IMG/VR virus record: IMGVR_UViG_3300007542_000005 | Coordinates: 1-46,242 of that record | DNA length: 46,242 bases | Direction: 5' to 3' (one strand) | Source: a virus | Part shown: positions 6,082-12,087 of the stretch, one piece after another | How positions within the stretch are numbered: the stretch's first letter is position 1 | How the letters are laid out: each line of letters starts with the position of its first letter | Notes under the pieces: generated by a model | The model's input: only the letters and a program-made list of their open reading frames with translations | Database searches by the model: none | Told to the model about the DNA's origin: nothing | Position numbers and translations under genes: made by a program

Positions 6082-6806
6082 GCGCCTTCCTCCGTAAGAG
6101 CTGCGACAATGCCAGGGAGAGTGCCGCGACCGTGGCGGGTGGAGCGTTTGGCGCGAACCTTGGCAATCTTTTCTGGCGTCACGAGTACGGCCAGATCGGC
6201 TTCGGCACAGGCCATCATGTCCCAGCCGCCCTCTACGCAAAGCGACGCAAGCGTGAGCGCAGCCGCCCCGATTTCTTTGGTCGGTTCGCCAACCGGACGG
6301 CTGAACGTGTAGGCGACTAGCGCGTGAGCATCGGCCTCAGTCATGCCGAGAGCCTGCGCCGTCTCCGTCGCCTCCTCATAGAAGCGGTCACGGCGTTCTG
6401 GCAGATCAGTCGGATCGTCATGGAACAGCGCAACATGGGCGTCCGCAACCCGGCTCTGGAATGTCGCATCACTGACCACGGTAGCGGGGGCGGGGTGGGT
6501 GAGCTTTGGCCTCTCGGTTCGCACGTATTCGCGCAGCGCGATGGCAAACTCTGGAGTGGGCTCGCTTTTCTCGATATTGGCGATCAGTGTGGCCAGCATT
6601 TCGTTGCGGCGCGCATGGTGCCGGTTCTCAGCTTCGATAGCGGCATCTAGCTGGGCCATAACGTCGGCGACTGTCGGCACCCCCACAGCCTCACTCTTAG
6701 AGCGTAGTGCGCGGAAGCGGTCCGCCATGATGTCGAAAACCTCTTGGCCTGTCCTGTTCTCAATGCCGATAATCGGGCGCGTCACTTCATCCGTTATTTT
6801 GCTCAT
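6078..6806 (-). CDS. MazG-like/nucleotide pyrophosphohydrolase-related protein
   Basis: The 242-residue product has a C-terminal region (about 160-240) resembling a segment seen in phage nucleotide pyrophosphohydrolase-like proteins: RPVGEPTKEIGAAALTLASL, then GGWDMMACAEADLAVL and PEKIAKVRAKR. The N-terminal region has RTGQEVFDIMADRFRALRSK and long helices. If the resemblance holds, it may hydrolyse or bind nucleotides to tune the pool for phage DNA synthesis. The ATG at 6806 follows CAGGAGACCACC; a start 18 nt upstream is poorer. It is the first gene after the GTAC element at 6923-6937. Its leader contains a strong hairpin at 6830-6853. The family call is from motif memory only. Confidence 0.5.
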   Translation of the reverse strand: MSKITDEVTRPIIGIENRTGQEVFDIMADRFRALRSKSEAVGVPTVADVMAQLDAAIEAENRHHARRNEMLATLIANIEKSEPTPEFAIALREYVRTERPKLTHPAPATVVSDATFQSRVADAHVALFHDDPTDLPERRDRFYEEATETAQALGMTEADAHALVAYTFSRPVGEPTKEIGAAALTLASLCVEGGWDMMACAEADLAVLVTPEKIAKVRAKRSTRHGRGTLPGIVAALTEEGA

Positions 6807-6829
6807 GGTGGTCTCCTGATCCATTCTCG

Positions 6830-6853
6830 CTCGGCGCCCCGCGGGACGCCGAG
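6830..6853 (-). promoter_or_regulatory. Stable hairpin in the leader of the MazG-like gene
   Basis: CTCGGCG and CGCCGAG pair around a CCC/GGG inner stem, ending 23 nt before the ATG at 6806. A second short dyad, TAGCC...GGCTA with a central GGATCC, lies at about 6856-6873. No T-run follows, so this is not a normal terminator. It may shape leader RNA or protect the 5' end of the transcript started near 6923. Confidence 0.45.
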
Positions 6854-6922
6854 ATAGCCGGGATCCGGGCTACTTGTCGGTCGCGCTCTCGGTGCCGCAT
6901 GCGCATCTAGCAGGGTGTATAG

Positions 6923-6937
6923 GTACCTGTCAAGTAC
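6923..6937 (-). promoter_or_regulatory. GTAC-TTGACAG-GTAC promoter/operator element, copy 2
   Basis: Exact leftward copy of GTACTTGACAGGTAC. The TTGACA is at 6933-6928, and 17 bp further on is CTAGAT, close to the CTATAT-like -10 box of alphaproteobacterial promoters. The TAA stop of the DNA-polymerase C-terminal gene (6938-6940) abuts the element directly. It heads the unit from the MazG-like gene through the primase-polymerase. Confidence 0.65.
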
Positions 6938-8032
6938 TTAATACTTGGATTTCGAATAGTACCACTTGGTGGTGATTTCGCTCACCAGCGGCAGGTCATG
7001 GCGCCACTCGGGGCGGTGCTCCATGATCTGCTTGAGCACGGTGGCTGCCTCCTCCGCGTCGTCTTCTGCAGGCTCCGTGACGCCCTCGTCGTGGGTGTGC
7101 CCCACGACAGGCATCCATGGCTGCCCATCACGCAGGATGAGCTCGGGGAACGGCGTGAAGTCAGGGTCCAGCCACACCAGCACCTCGCGCAGGATCGAGC
7201 CAGCCACAGCCTGCGTGATGTTCTCGGCCAGCTTGCCGTACCAGAGCGTCGACCAGCCATAACCCTTCTTGAACCATAGCGCCGTCACCTCTTTCATCTC
7301 GCCGGTCGACTTGTCCTTGACCGAACGCGTGCGCCAGCGGATGTCGGGGTAGCTCAGCAGGCGACCGCAGGGCAACGCACAGAACAGCGTGCCACCCATG
7401 TAGCTGGGATCGTAGGCGTAGGCCACGCGGCCAGCCACGAAGGCTTGGTTGGGGTTCTCGAGCGCCTGATTGGCGGCACCCCATAGGCCAGACGACCCGT
7501 ATTTGTCGTGGCTGCCCCAGAACTCCTTGGCCCACGGGTTGGTCGCGCGCCACGTGTCGACCACCCACTGTGCACGGGTGTCGTCGAGGAACACGCCATA
7601 GTTTGTCGCCATGGCCTGCAGGGCGCCGAGACCGCCGCCGAAGCCTAGTGACAGCACGGGCACCTTGCCCTGCCCCTGGCGCAGCTCGCTGGCCTGCTTG
7701 GCGAGGTCTTCACCGTGCAGCCCGCGGTAGCACTCCCACCACCAGTAGGGGTCTTCGTTGATCAGGGCGCAGGCGGTGCGGATGTAGACATCAGGCTCGC
7801 TCTCGTCGATGTCACTCTTGCGAAAGATGTCGAGCTGCGCCTCGCCGCCGGTGCTGCCTGCCAGCCATGGCAGGACGCGCGCCTCGATGGCAGACCAGTC
7901 ACCCCACACAAAGGTCTTGCCCTTGGGTGCGATGAAGCTGGGGCGCACCAGCATGGAGAGAACCTTGCCGACGGCCAGGCCGCCGGCAGACTGGGACAGG
8001 TTCTCGAGGAAGGCTTCGTTGAGCTCAGTCAC
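6938..8032 (-). CDS. DNA polymerase family A, C-terminal half (palm and fingers)
   Basis: 364-residue catalytic part of a Pol I-type polymerase. Motif A is GDWSAIEARVLPWL with D45 and E50. The fingers carry GQGKVPVLSLGFGGG with K123, and Phe131 where most relatives have Tyr. Motif C is GHTHDEG near residue 312. It lacks the exonuclease domain and the start of the palm, which are encoded separately at 8950-10206. The start is GTG at 8032, preceded by GGAGG at 11 nt and overlapping the stop of the 67-residue gene. No intein sequence is present, so the two halves presumably fold together without being joined. The halves have separate promoters, so their dosage may not be equal. Confidence 0.92.
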   Translation of the reverse strand: MTELNEAFLENLSQSAGGLAVGKVLSMLVRPSFIAPKGKTFVWGDWSAIEARVLPWLAGSTGGEAQLDIFRKSDIDESEPDVYIRTACALINEDPYWWWECYRGLHGEDLAKQASELRQGQGKVPVLSLGFGGGLGALQAMATNYGVFLDDTRAQWVVDTWRATNPWAKEFWGSHDKYGSSGLWGAANQALENPNQAFVAGRVAYAYDPSYMGGTLFCALPCGRLLSYPDIRWRTRSVKDKSTGEMKEVTALWFKKGYGWSTLWYGKLAENITQAVAGSILREVLVWLDPDFTPFPELILRDGQPWMPVVGHTHDEGVTEPAEDDAEEAATVLKQIMEHRPEWRHDLPLVSEITTKWYYSKSKY

Positions 8033-8228
8033 GGGACAAGGCCTCCGCCGCTGCGCGCTTGATGTCGATCACGGTGGCCGACATATCCTTGGCGGCGCGC
8101 ACGATGGCGAGCACACCGTCGGGTGTCTGCGGGTCGACGCCGTCCATGGCCGAGAAGGCCCTCTCGATCGCGACCTGCGCGTCCTTGTGGATGGCGGTCA
8201 GTGCCGCCTCAAGTTTCTGCTGGCGCAT
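8025..8228 (-). CDS. Small helical protein, 67 residues, between polymerase halves
   Basis: The ATG at 8228 overlaps the previous stop by one base (TGATG). The product begins MRQQKLEAALTAIHKDAQVA and is an almost continuous amphipathic helix, with a short PQTPDG turn and then VLAIVRAAKDMSATVIDIKRAAAE. It looks like a small helical hairpin or coiled-coil subunit. No family is recognised. It lies immediately upstream of, and overlaps, the polymerase C-terminal gene, so a role in polymerase assembly is conceivable but unproven. Confidence 0.65.
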   Translation of the reverse strand: MRQQKLEAALTAIHKDAQVAIERAFSAMDGVDPQTPDGVLAIVRAAKDMSATVIDIKRAAAEALSRD

Positions 8229-8440
8229 CACTCTATCTCCTCGCGGCGCTCGGTGGTGGTCCACTTGAGCGTCACCTCGTCACCGTAGAAGTCAGGGATG
8301 TCGAGCTCCGCGCCGCGGATAGCGTCCACGGGCACCTTGAACCGCTCGATCAGAATGTCGCGGATAAGGTCAACGGGGATGGTCACCGTGTTGGTGATCT
8401 TAACCTCGGTGGCGACGCGGGTCTTTGCTGTCTGCGCCAT
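8228..8440 (-). CDS. Small conserved-looking phage protein, 70 residues
   Basis: The preferred start is ATG at 8440 (MAQTAKTRVATEVKITNTV); an in-frame GTG two codons earlier is also possible. The central VTIPVDLIRDILIERFKVP is strand then helix. The acidic C-terminal half contains ELDIPDFYGDEVTLKW and ends EEIE. The pattern resembles small phage proteins with a helix-bearing substrate- or DNA-contacting fold, but I cannot assign a family. It is separated by 2 nt from the 30-residue peptide upstream and overlaps the 67-residue gene downstream. Confidence 0.65.
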   Translation of the reverse strand: MAQTAKTRVATEVKITNTVTIPVDLIRDILIERFKVPVDAIRGAELDIPDFYGDEVTLKWTTTERREEIE

Positions 8441-8442
8441 GA

Positions 8443-8535
8443 TCACAACCCCAGCAGGATCTTGAAGACCCAGAGCGTGATGAAGGCGCTGATGGTGTAG
8501 AGCGCGTATTTGATGACAGTCTCGGTGTCAGGCAT
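8443..8535 (-). CDS. 30-residue membrane peptide
   Basis: An ATG at 8535, preceded by CAGGAGACCGACG, opens a 30-codon gene ending at a TGA (8443-8445) two bases before the next ATG. The peptide MPDTETVIKYALYTISAFIT... is a single hydrophobic helix (about residues 8-29) with a charged N-terminus. The ribosome site is as good as those of the other first genes in early units. This is the first gene after the GTAC element at 8582-8596. Its function is unknown. Confidence 0.6.
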   Translation of the reverse strand: MPDTETVIKYALYTISAFITLWVFKILLGL

Positions 8536-8581
8536 CGTCGGTCTCCTGTAGTTGGGACCACGTTTATGCGCTATGTGGGGA

Positions 8582-8596
8582 GTACCTGTCAAGCAC
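8582..8596 (-). promoter_or_regulatory. GTAC-TTGACAG-GTAC promoter/operator element, copy 3
   Basis: Leftward copy with one half-site change (GTGC for GTAC on the upstream side). TTGACA lies at 8592-8587, and CATAAA at 8568-8563 is a plausible -10 at 18-bp spacing. A strong leftward terminator (8632-8607) stands just upstream, so this element restarts transcription for the cluster that includes the polymerase C-terminal half. Confidence 0.65.
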
Positions 8597-8606
8597 TTAG
8601 ACAAAG

Positions 8607-8632
8607 AAAAAACCCGGCTGGTGAGGCCGGGT
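8607..8632 (-). terminator. Rho-independent terminator after polymerase N-terminal unit
   Basis: On the minus strand CCCGGC-CTCACCA-GCCGGG is followed by TTTTTT. It ends the leftward unit containing the polymerase exonuclease half and the 86-residue membrane gene, 10-15 bp before the next promoter element. Confidence 0.9.
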
Positions 8633-8676
8633 CAAGTTTGTCGCGGTCAGGGAGGAGGATAGACCGCCTGCGCAGC

Positions 8677-8937
8677 CTACGCCCGATCGTCGTGCCGATC
8701 AATAGCGTCGTCGAACTCGCTGCGCGGCCGTGGCGGGTAGGGGAACGGCACGTGGGCGGGGTCACCGCTGCTGAACTGTATGTCCATGGCGGCTGGCCAC
8801 CGGTGCGGTGACGCCAGCGGCTGAACGACAGGTGCCCTGGCTGACCGGGAGCCGTGCAGCGCGCCGATCAGGTAGCCGGCGGCGAAGATGGCGACGCCGA
8901 GGCCCAGTGCAATCACGAGTGTTTCGTAGGAAGTCAT
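8677..8937 (-). CDS. Small membrane protein, 86 residues, between polymerase halves
   Basis: The ATG at 8937 is preceded by AAGGAGAACGACG, which begins at the stop of the polymerase N-terminal gene. The product starts MTSYETLVIALGLGVAIFAAG, a hydrophobic segment to about residue 26. A long Pro- and Arg-rich polar tail follows (PHRWPAAMDIQF, PFPYPPRPRSEFDDAIDRH). A single N-terminal membrane anchor with the tail on the cytoplasmic or periplasmic side is likely. No family is recognised. It is the last gene before the terminator at 8632-8607. Confidence 0.65.
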   Translation of the reverse strand: MTSYETLVIALGLGVAIFAAGYLIGALHGSRSARAPVVQPLASPHRWPAAMDIQFSSGDPAHVPFPYPPRPRSEFDDAIDRHDDRA

Positions 8938-8949
8938 CGTCGTTCTCCT

Positions 8950-10206
8950 TCAGGTGAGCTCGTAGGGTATGTCGAGACTGTTAAGAATTTCCAAAAGCAA
9001 CGGCTCAAGTTTGCCGAGAGATGCACGCATCAGGTTATGGACCTGCACACCACGCGAGCTGAAGCGACCAGTCTGGGCGGCGCCGTTGAACGAGTACTGA
9101 CCCATCAGCCGCTCGCCGACATGCTGGTCGACGATCTTGGCGAACTTCTTGGGGGTTGCACTCGAGCCGAACATGCGCGCCTCCATGATCTGCCACAGCT
9201 CGAACTCATCGTCAGTCAGGCCGGTGCTCTCGTCGCGGTGCACGAACCATGCGTCGAGCGCCTCGAGCCGATCACTGGCGACCGACAGCTTGACGGCCAC
9301 CATCTCGCTGTCGCCATCGGTGATCAGGTCGTCGTCCTCCCACTGCTTGACCAGGATGTCGCGCGCCTCATTGGACGGCAGCCGATCGAACAGCCACTCG
9401 CCGATCTTGGCGTGCTGACCGACGGTGCTGATCGACCCATCTGTCAGCTCGCGCAGGTCACGGTTGATCTTTGCCTCATTCAGCTTGGCTACGGCGGCAG
9501 CACGGCGGCAGAACTCGACGTCCACCATCATGCCGCGCTCGTTGATGGCCTCGCTGACCCAATACTCCTGCCACTCCTTGAGCGGCAGCGGGCGTGTCGC
9601 CTTGTAGACCTCGCGCATCTCGTCGGTGTCCTGCTCGGCGTAGGTGCCGAAGCGCTCGTACTCGACGGGGTGCGTCTGGGGGCTGACGTCGTTGTCCTTG
9701 GCGAACAACCCGATCAGGCCCTTGCCATCCTGCTGCTTGCCGCCGCGGCCGATCGCCCGGCTGGCGCCCTCCAGCTTGGCGGGCAGGTTCGACGCCACAG
9801 CCTGCGCCATGACGTCGATGAACATGCGTGGCCTGAAGCCGGGACATCCGACGATCTCATTCATCACCACCCTGTCGAACTGGGCGTTCCACGCGGCGAA
9901 CCACGCTGTGTGGTTCTCCGCACGGATGAAGTGCTGCTTGAGATCCTGCGGTAGATCGCGCCAGCGGATCAGGTTGTCCTTGCCGTCCATCGTCTTGAAA
10001 GACTGGATAGCCAGGCGCTTCACCTTCTCATGCCCGATCGCGTAGGTGATGATGGTGATGAAGCTGTGCTTGGCGTAGCGATAAGCGCCGGCGGTGGTCA
10101 CGTTCTCGTCGGACGTGCCGGCGGTGCCCTGCTTGGCACGGGTCTCCGTGTCGATGAAGCAGATGTCGGCCAGGTCGTCGGTGAGGGGGGCGGAAAGGTT
10201 GGTCAC
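8950..10206 (-). CDS. DNA polymerase family A, N-terminal half (3'-5' exonuclease and thumb)
   Basis: 418-residue half of a Pol I-type polymerase. Exonuclease motif I is FIDTET (D19, E21), motif II AWNAQFDR (D111) and motif III TYAEQD (Y189, D193), so proofreading should be active. The thumb follows, and then GRFSSRGVQVHNLMR near residues 380-394, the conserved entry to the palm. The protein stops 24 residues later, before motif A. The rest of the palm and the fingers are encoded at 6938-8032, after 0.9 kb of other genes, a terminator and a promoter element. The start is GTG at 10206, overlapping the upstream stop (GTGA) with GGGGCGAG upstream. No splice junction or intein is evident. Confidence 0.92.
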   Translation of the reverse strand: MTNLSAPLTDDLADICFIDTETRAKQGTAGTSDENVTTAGAYRYAKHSFITIITYAIGHEKVKRLAIQSFKTMDGKDNLIRWRDLPQDLKQHFIRAENHTAWFAAWNAQFDRVVMNEIVGCPGFRPRMFIDVMAQAVASNLPAKLEGASRAIGRGGKQQDGKGLIGLFAKDNDVSPQTHPVEYERFGTYAEQDTDEMREVYKATRPLPLKEWQEYWVSEAINERGMMVDVEFCRRAAAVAKLNEAKINRDLRELTDGSISTVGQHAKIGEWLFDRLPSNEARDILVKQWEDDDLITDGDSEMVAVKLSVASDRLEALDAWFVHRDESTGLTDDEFELWQIMEARMFGSSATPKKFAKIVDQHVGERLMGQYSFNGAAQTGRFSSRGVQVHNLMRASLGKLEPLLLEILNSLDIPYELT

Positions 10207-10463
10207 AGCTCGCCCCGGCGTTTGGCCGCGTTAAGCCGGCGGCGGCCGAGCGCTGTCGGCACGTACATCCGGGCGTCCAGCATATCCCCGGGCTTAAAAC
10301 AGCCCTCAAGCTGCTTGTGGATAGCGGACGGTATGCGCAGCGTTTCCCCGTAGCCTTTAAGCACGAAAAAGCCGGGGGCTTCGTCGACAGCTGCGTAGTG
10401 GTGCGCGGTGGTGTCGATCCAGTTCAGCGCCTGCACGGGCGTTTTAGCCGTAAGCTGTGCCAT
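10203..10463 (-). CDS. Small protein, 86 residues, unknown
   Basis: The ATG at 10463 overlaps the previous stop (TGATG), with GGGGAG about 6 nt upstream. The product begins MAQLTAKTPVQALNWIDTTA. It is strand-rich in the middle (APGFFVLKGYGETLRIPS) and ends basic (LGRRRLNAAKRRGEL). The KPGDMLDARMYVPTALG portion suggests a small beta-barrel that could contact nucleic acid. No family is recognised. It directly precedes and overlaps the polymerase exonuclease half. Confidence 0.65.
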   Translation of the reverse strand: MAQLTAKTPVQALNWIDTTAHHYAAVDEAPGFFVLKGYGETLRIPSAIHKQLEGCFKPGDMLDARMYVPTALGRRRLNAAKRRGEL

Positions 10464-10750
10464 CACGAACTCCCCAGCAGGCGTTGCGTCTCGGTGGCGG
10501 CCAGCTGCTTGGCTCCTTGCACCTCGCCGGTGCACAGGCGCCCCAGGCGCTGGGCCAGAGGCCCGCTGAACGACATGAAGTCGAGGTGCGTCTTGGCCTT
10601 GCTCGTCGAGCCGTCCGCCATCAGGCGGACGAAGCCGCCGCCGACCTTGGCGTAGAGATAGCCGTCGCGCGTGAAGATATCCACCTGCTGGTAGACGCCA
10701 TTGGTGACGAGGATCGCTGCCTCGCCTTCAGCTTGCTTGAAGAAACTCAT
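10463..10750 (-). CDS. Small protein, 95 residues, unknown (possible DNA-binding beta fold)
   Basis: The ATG at 10750 overlaps the upstream stop (ATGA). Sequence elements are MSFFKQAEGEAAILVTNGVY, VDIFTRDGYLYAKVGGGFVRL, a basic STSKAKTHLDF loop and a C-terminal helix with RLGRLCTGEVQGAKQL. Alternating hydrophobic residues imply a beta-sheet of four or five strands. I cannot place it in a family. Position among replication genes, immediately upstream of two further small genes and the polymerase half, suggests a replication accessory. Confidence 0.65.
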   Translation of the reverse strand: MSFFKQAEGEAAILVTNGVYQQVDIFTRDGYLYAKVGGGFVRLMADGSTSKAKTHLDFMSFSGPLAQRLGRLCTGEVQGAKQLAATETQRLLGSS

Positions 10751-11004
10751 AGCAACACCGTCTCTTCCAGGTCGTACCACTCGTGCTCAGTACCGCGGCG
10801 GCCGCCACCGGCGATGACATGCTCGAGAAACGACACCGCCGCCATAACATCTGCGAACTGCCCGCCGCCATTCTTGGTGAAATAGTCGGCCAGTGTTTTA
10901 ACGGTGGGGCGCTGCGCGAACACCGCGACAAAATACTCACCCTCCTGATTGTAGTCGTTTATCGAGCGGGTCAGCACCCACACTTTCTCCGTTGCCTTAG
11001 CCAC
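10747..11004 (-). CDS. Small protein, 85 residues, unknown, first gene of polymerase-N unit
   Basis: The preferred start is GTG at 11004, preceded by AAAGGAGACTAAC. A longer reading from 11043 lacks a ribosome site and would run into the promoter element. The product (V/M-AKATEKVWVLTRSINDYN) continues with EGEYFVAVFAQRPTVKTLADYF and FADVMAAVSFLEHVIAGG, an alpha/beta pattern. It ends with a polar EHEWYDLEETVLL. No known motif is seen. It leads the unit headed by the GTAC element at 11050-11064. Confidence 0.65.
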   Translation of the reverse strand: MAKATEKVWVLTRSINDYNQEGEYFVAVFAQRPTVKTLADYFTKNGGGQFADVMAAVSFLEHVIAGGGRRGTEHEWYDLEETVLL

Positions 11005-11049
11005 GTTAGTCTCCTTTGGTTGAGGCCCGCACCCTGCCACCATGCTACG

Positions 11050-11064
11050 GTACCTGTCAAGTAC
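11050..11064 (-). promoter_or_regulatory. GTAC-TTGACAG-GTAC promoter/operator element, copy 4
   Basis: Exact leftward copy; here the arms extend to GGTAC and GTACC around the 7-bp TTGACAG. No recognisable -10 lies 16-18 bp downstream (GCAGGG at 17 bp), the clearest sign that this is not an ordinary host promoter. A terminator (11100-11071) stands just upstream, as at copy 3. Confidence 0.6.
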
Positions 11065-11070
11065 CTAACA

Positions 11071-11100
11071 GCAAGAAAGGCCCGGCGTGAGCCGGGCCTT
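11071..11100 (-). terminator. Rho-independent terminator after the 274-residue gene
   Basis: Perfect 10-bp stem AAGGCCCGGC / GCCGGGCCTT with the loop GTGA. On the minus strand TTTCTTGC follows. It ends the leftward unit of the RHH, DUF2800 and 274-residue genes. The symmetry could also stop rightward transcription. Confidence 0.85.
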
Positions 11101-11130
11101 CCTGTGCGCGTCGTGCTGTTGCTTGAGGGC

Positions 11131-11955
11131 TTAGCGGCGACGACGGCGCACCTCGCCACCAGTAGCCGGGGCGGGCTGCTCTGGGGCGGTTTCTTCTGCG
11201 GCAGGCTCTTCAGCCTTGGCCGCTACGGTAGGCGTGCGAGCGGCGCGACGTGGCGCGGCAGCGGTCTTGGGCTCTTCAGCCGGTGCCTCTTCAGCGGGGG
11301 CGTCGCCGGCATCCGAGCCGTCAGGCGCGTCGGCCGTGCCGTCGTCAGCTGCAACACCATCCATCGAGATCCAGTCGACGATCTCGATCAGCGGCGTGTA
11401 GGTCTTGCCGTAGGTCTTGTGCTGGTAGTGGTCGCTCTTGAGCACGACGACGGGCACGGGGTGCGCTTCGTCAGTGTCGAGCTGCGCCATGATCTTGCCG
11501 ATCAGTTCCTTCATGGCGTTGGCGCCACCGACAGACGAAGGCTTGTATTCAGTCTGTTCGCCTTCATCTTCACCGCTGATGCAGCGCAGACCGACGCAGG
11601 TCTGCTCAGCCCACGGGTGGCCGTAGTCGGGCAGGCTCGACAGGAGAGGCTTGTCTTCGAACATCGACACCAGGATCTCGCCCAGCTTCTCAGGCTTGTC
11701 GGCCTTGTTGTTCGGATCGGTCTTCTTCCAGCAGATGAAACCGTGCTGCAGGCTGAGCGGGTTGACGGCCCACTCGGAACCGGCTTCGACTTCAATGTTT
11801 TCGGCGCCGTAGATCCACTTGCCGTCGCGGCCCATACGGAGGATAGGCTCGCCGCCAGCTGCGGGGATGGACTGCTGCACCTTGGCCAGGCCGGCCTTGA
11901 GATTGCCGAGACCTGCAAGGGCGCCGGCTGCTTTGGTAGTCTGAAGGGTAGACAT
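11131..11955 (-). CDS. Probable ssDNA-binding/recombination partner of DUF2800 protein (274 residues)
   Basis: The N-terminal two thirds (about residues 30-195) form a strand-rich domain with GGEPILRMGRDGKWIYG, QHGFICWKK, GEILVSMFEDKP and VPVVVLKSDHYQHKTYGKTY, then IEIVDWISMDG. The last 75 residues are a low-complexity Ala/Pro/Glu linker ending in a run of five Arg. In many phages a DUF2800 gene is followed by a single-strand-binding-like protein, and this gene has that position. That is positional inference; no OB-fold signature is proven. The ATG at 11955 has only a weak GAAAGA site. A terminator follows the stop by 30 bp. Confidence 0.5.
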   Translation of the reverse strand: MSTLQTTKAAGALAGLGNLKAGLAKVQQSIPAAGGEPILRMGRDGKWIYGAENIEVEAGSEWAVNPLSLQHGFICWKKTDPNNKADKPEKLGEILVSMFEDKPLLSSLPDYGHPWAEQTCVGLRCISGEDEGEQTEYKPSSVGGANAMKELIGKIMAQLDTDEAHPVPVVVLKSDHYQHKTYGKTYTPLIEIVDWISMDGVAADDGTADAPDGSDAGDAPAEEAPAEEPKTAAAPRRAARTPTVAAKAEEPAAEETAPEQPAPATGGEVRRRRR

Positions 11956-12087
11956 GCTGTGTTTATCTTTCGTGTTGTGTTTGGTCTTAGGTTTGACAGC
12001 CGATAACGGGATTGAGGCCCCCGCTGCTATTAAGTCCCTCGGTAGTCACAGAACGCTCTCTCAAGAGTAGGCAGCCTACGCGCAGCC

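Noticed and set aside
6082-6240. N-terminal extension of the 86-residue gene
   Set aside because: It lies entirely inside the MazG-like gene, has no ribosome site and reads as a shadow; the GTG at 6081 with GGAAGG fits far better.
8950-10206. Intein or group I intron as the cause of the polymerase split
   Set aside because: Neither half carries intein-like ends, and the gap holds separate genes with their own promoter and terminator, not an intron.
11985-12010. TTGACAG on the plus strand near 11994 as a further promoter element
   Set aside because: It lacks the GTAC arms, points away from the adjacent leftward gene, and would transcribe antisense into the DUF2800 gene.
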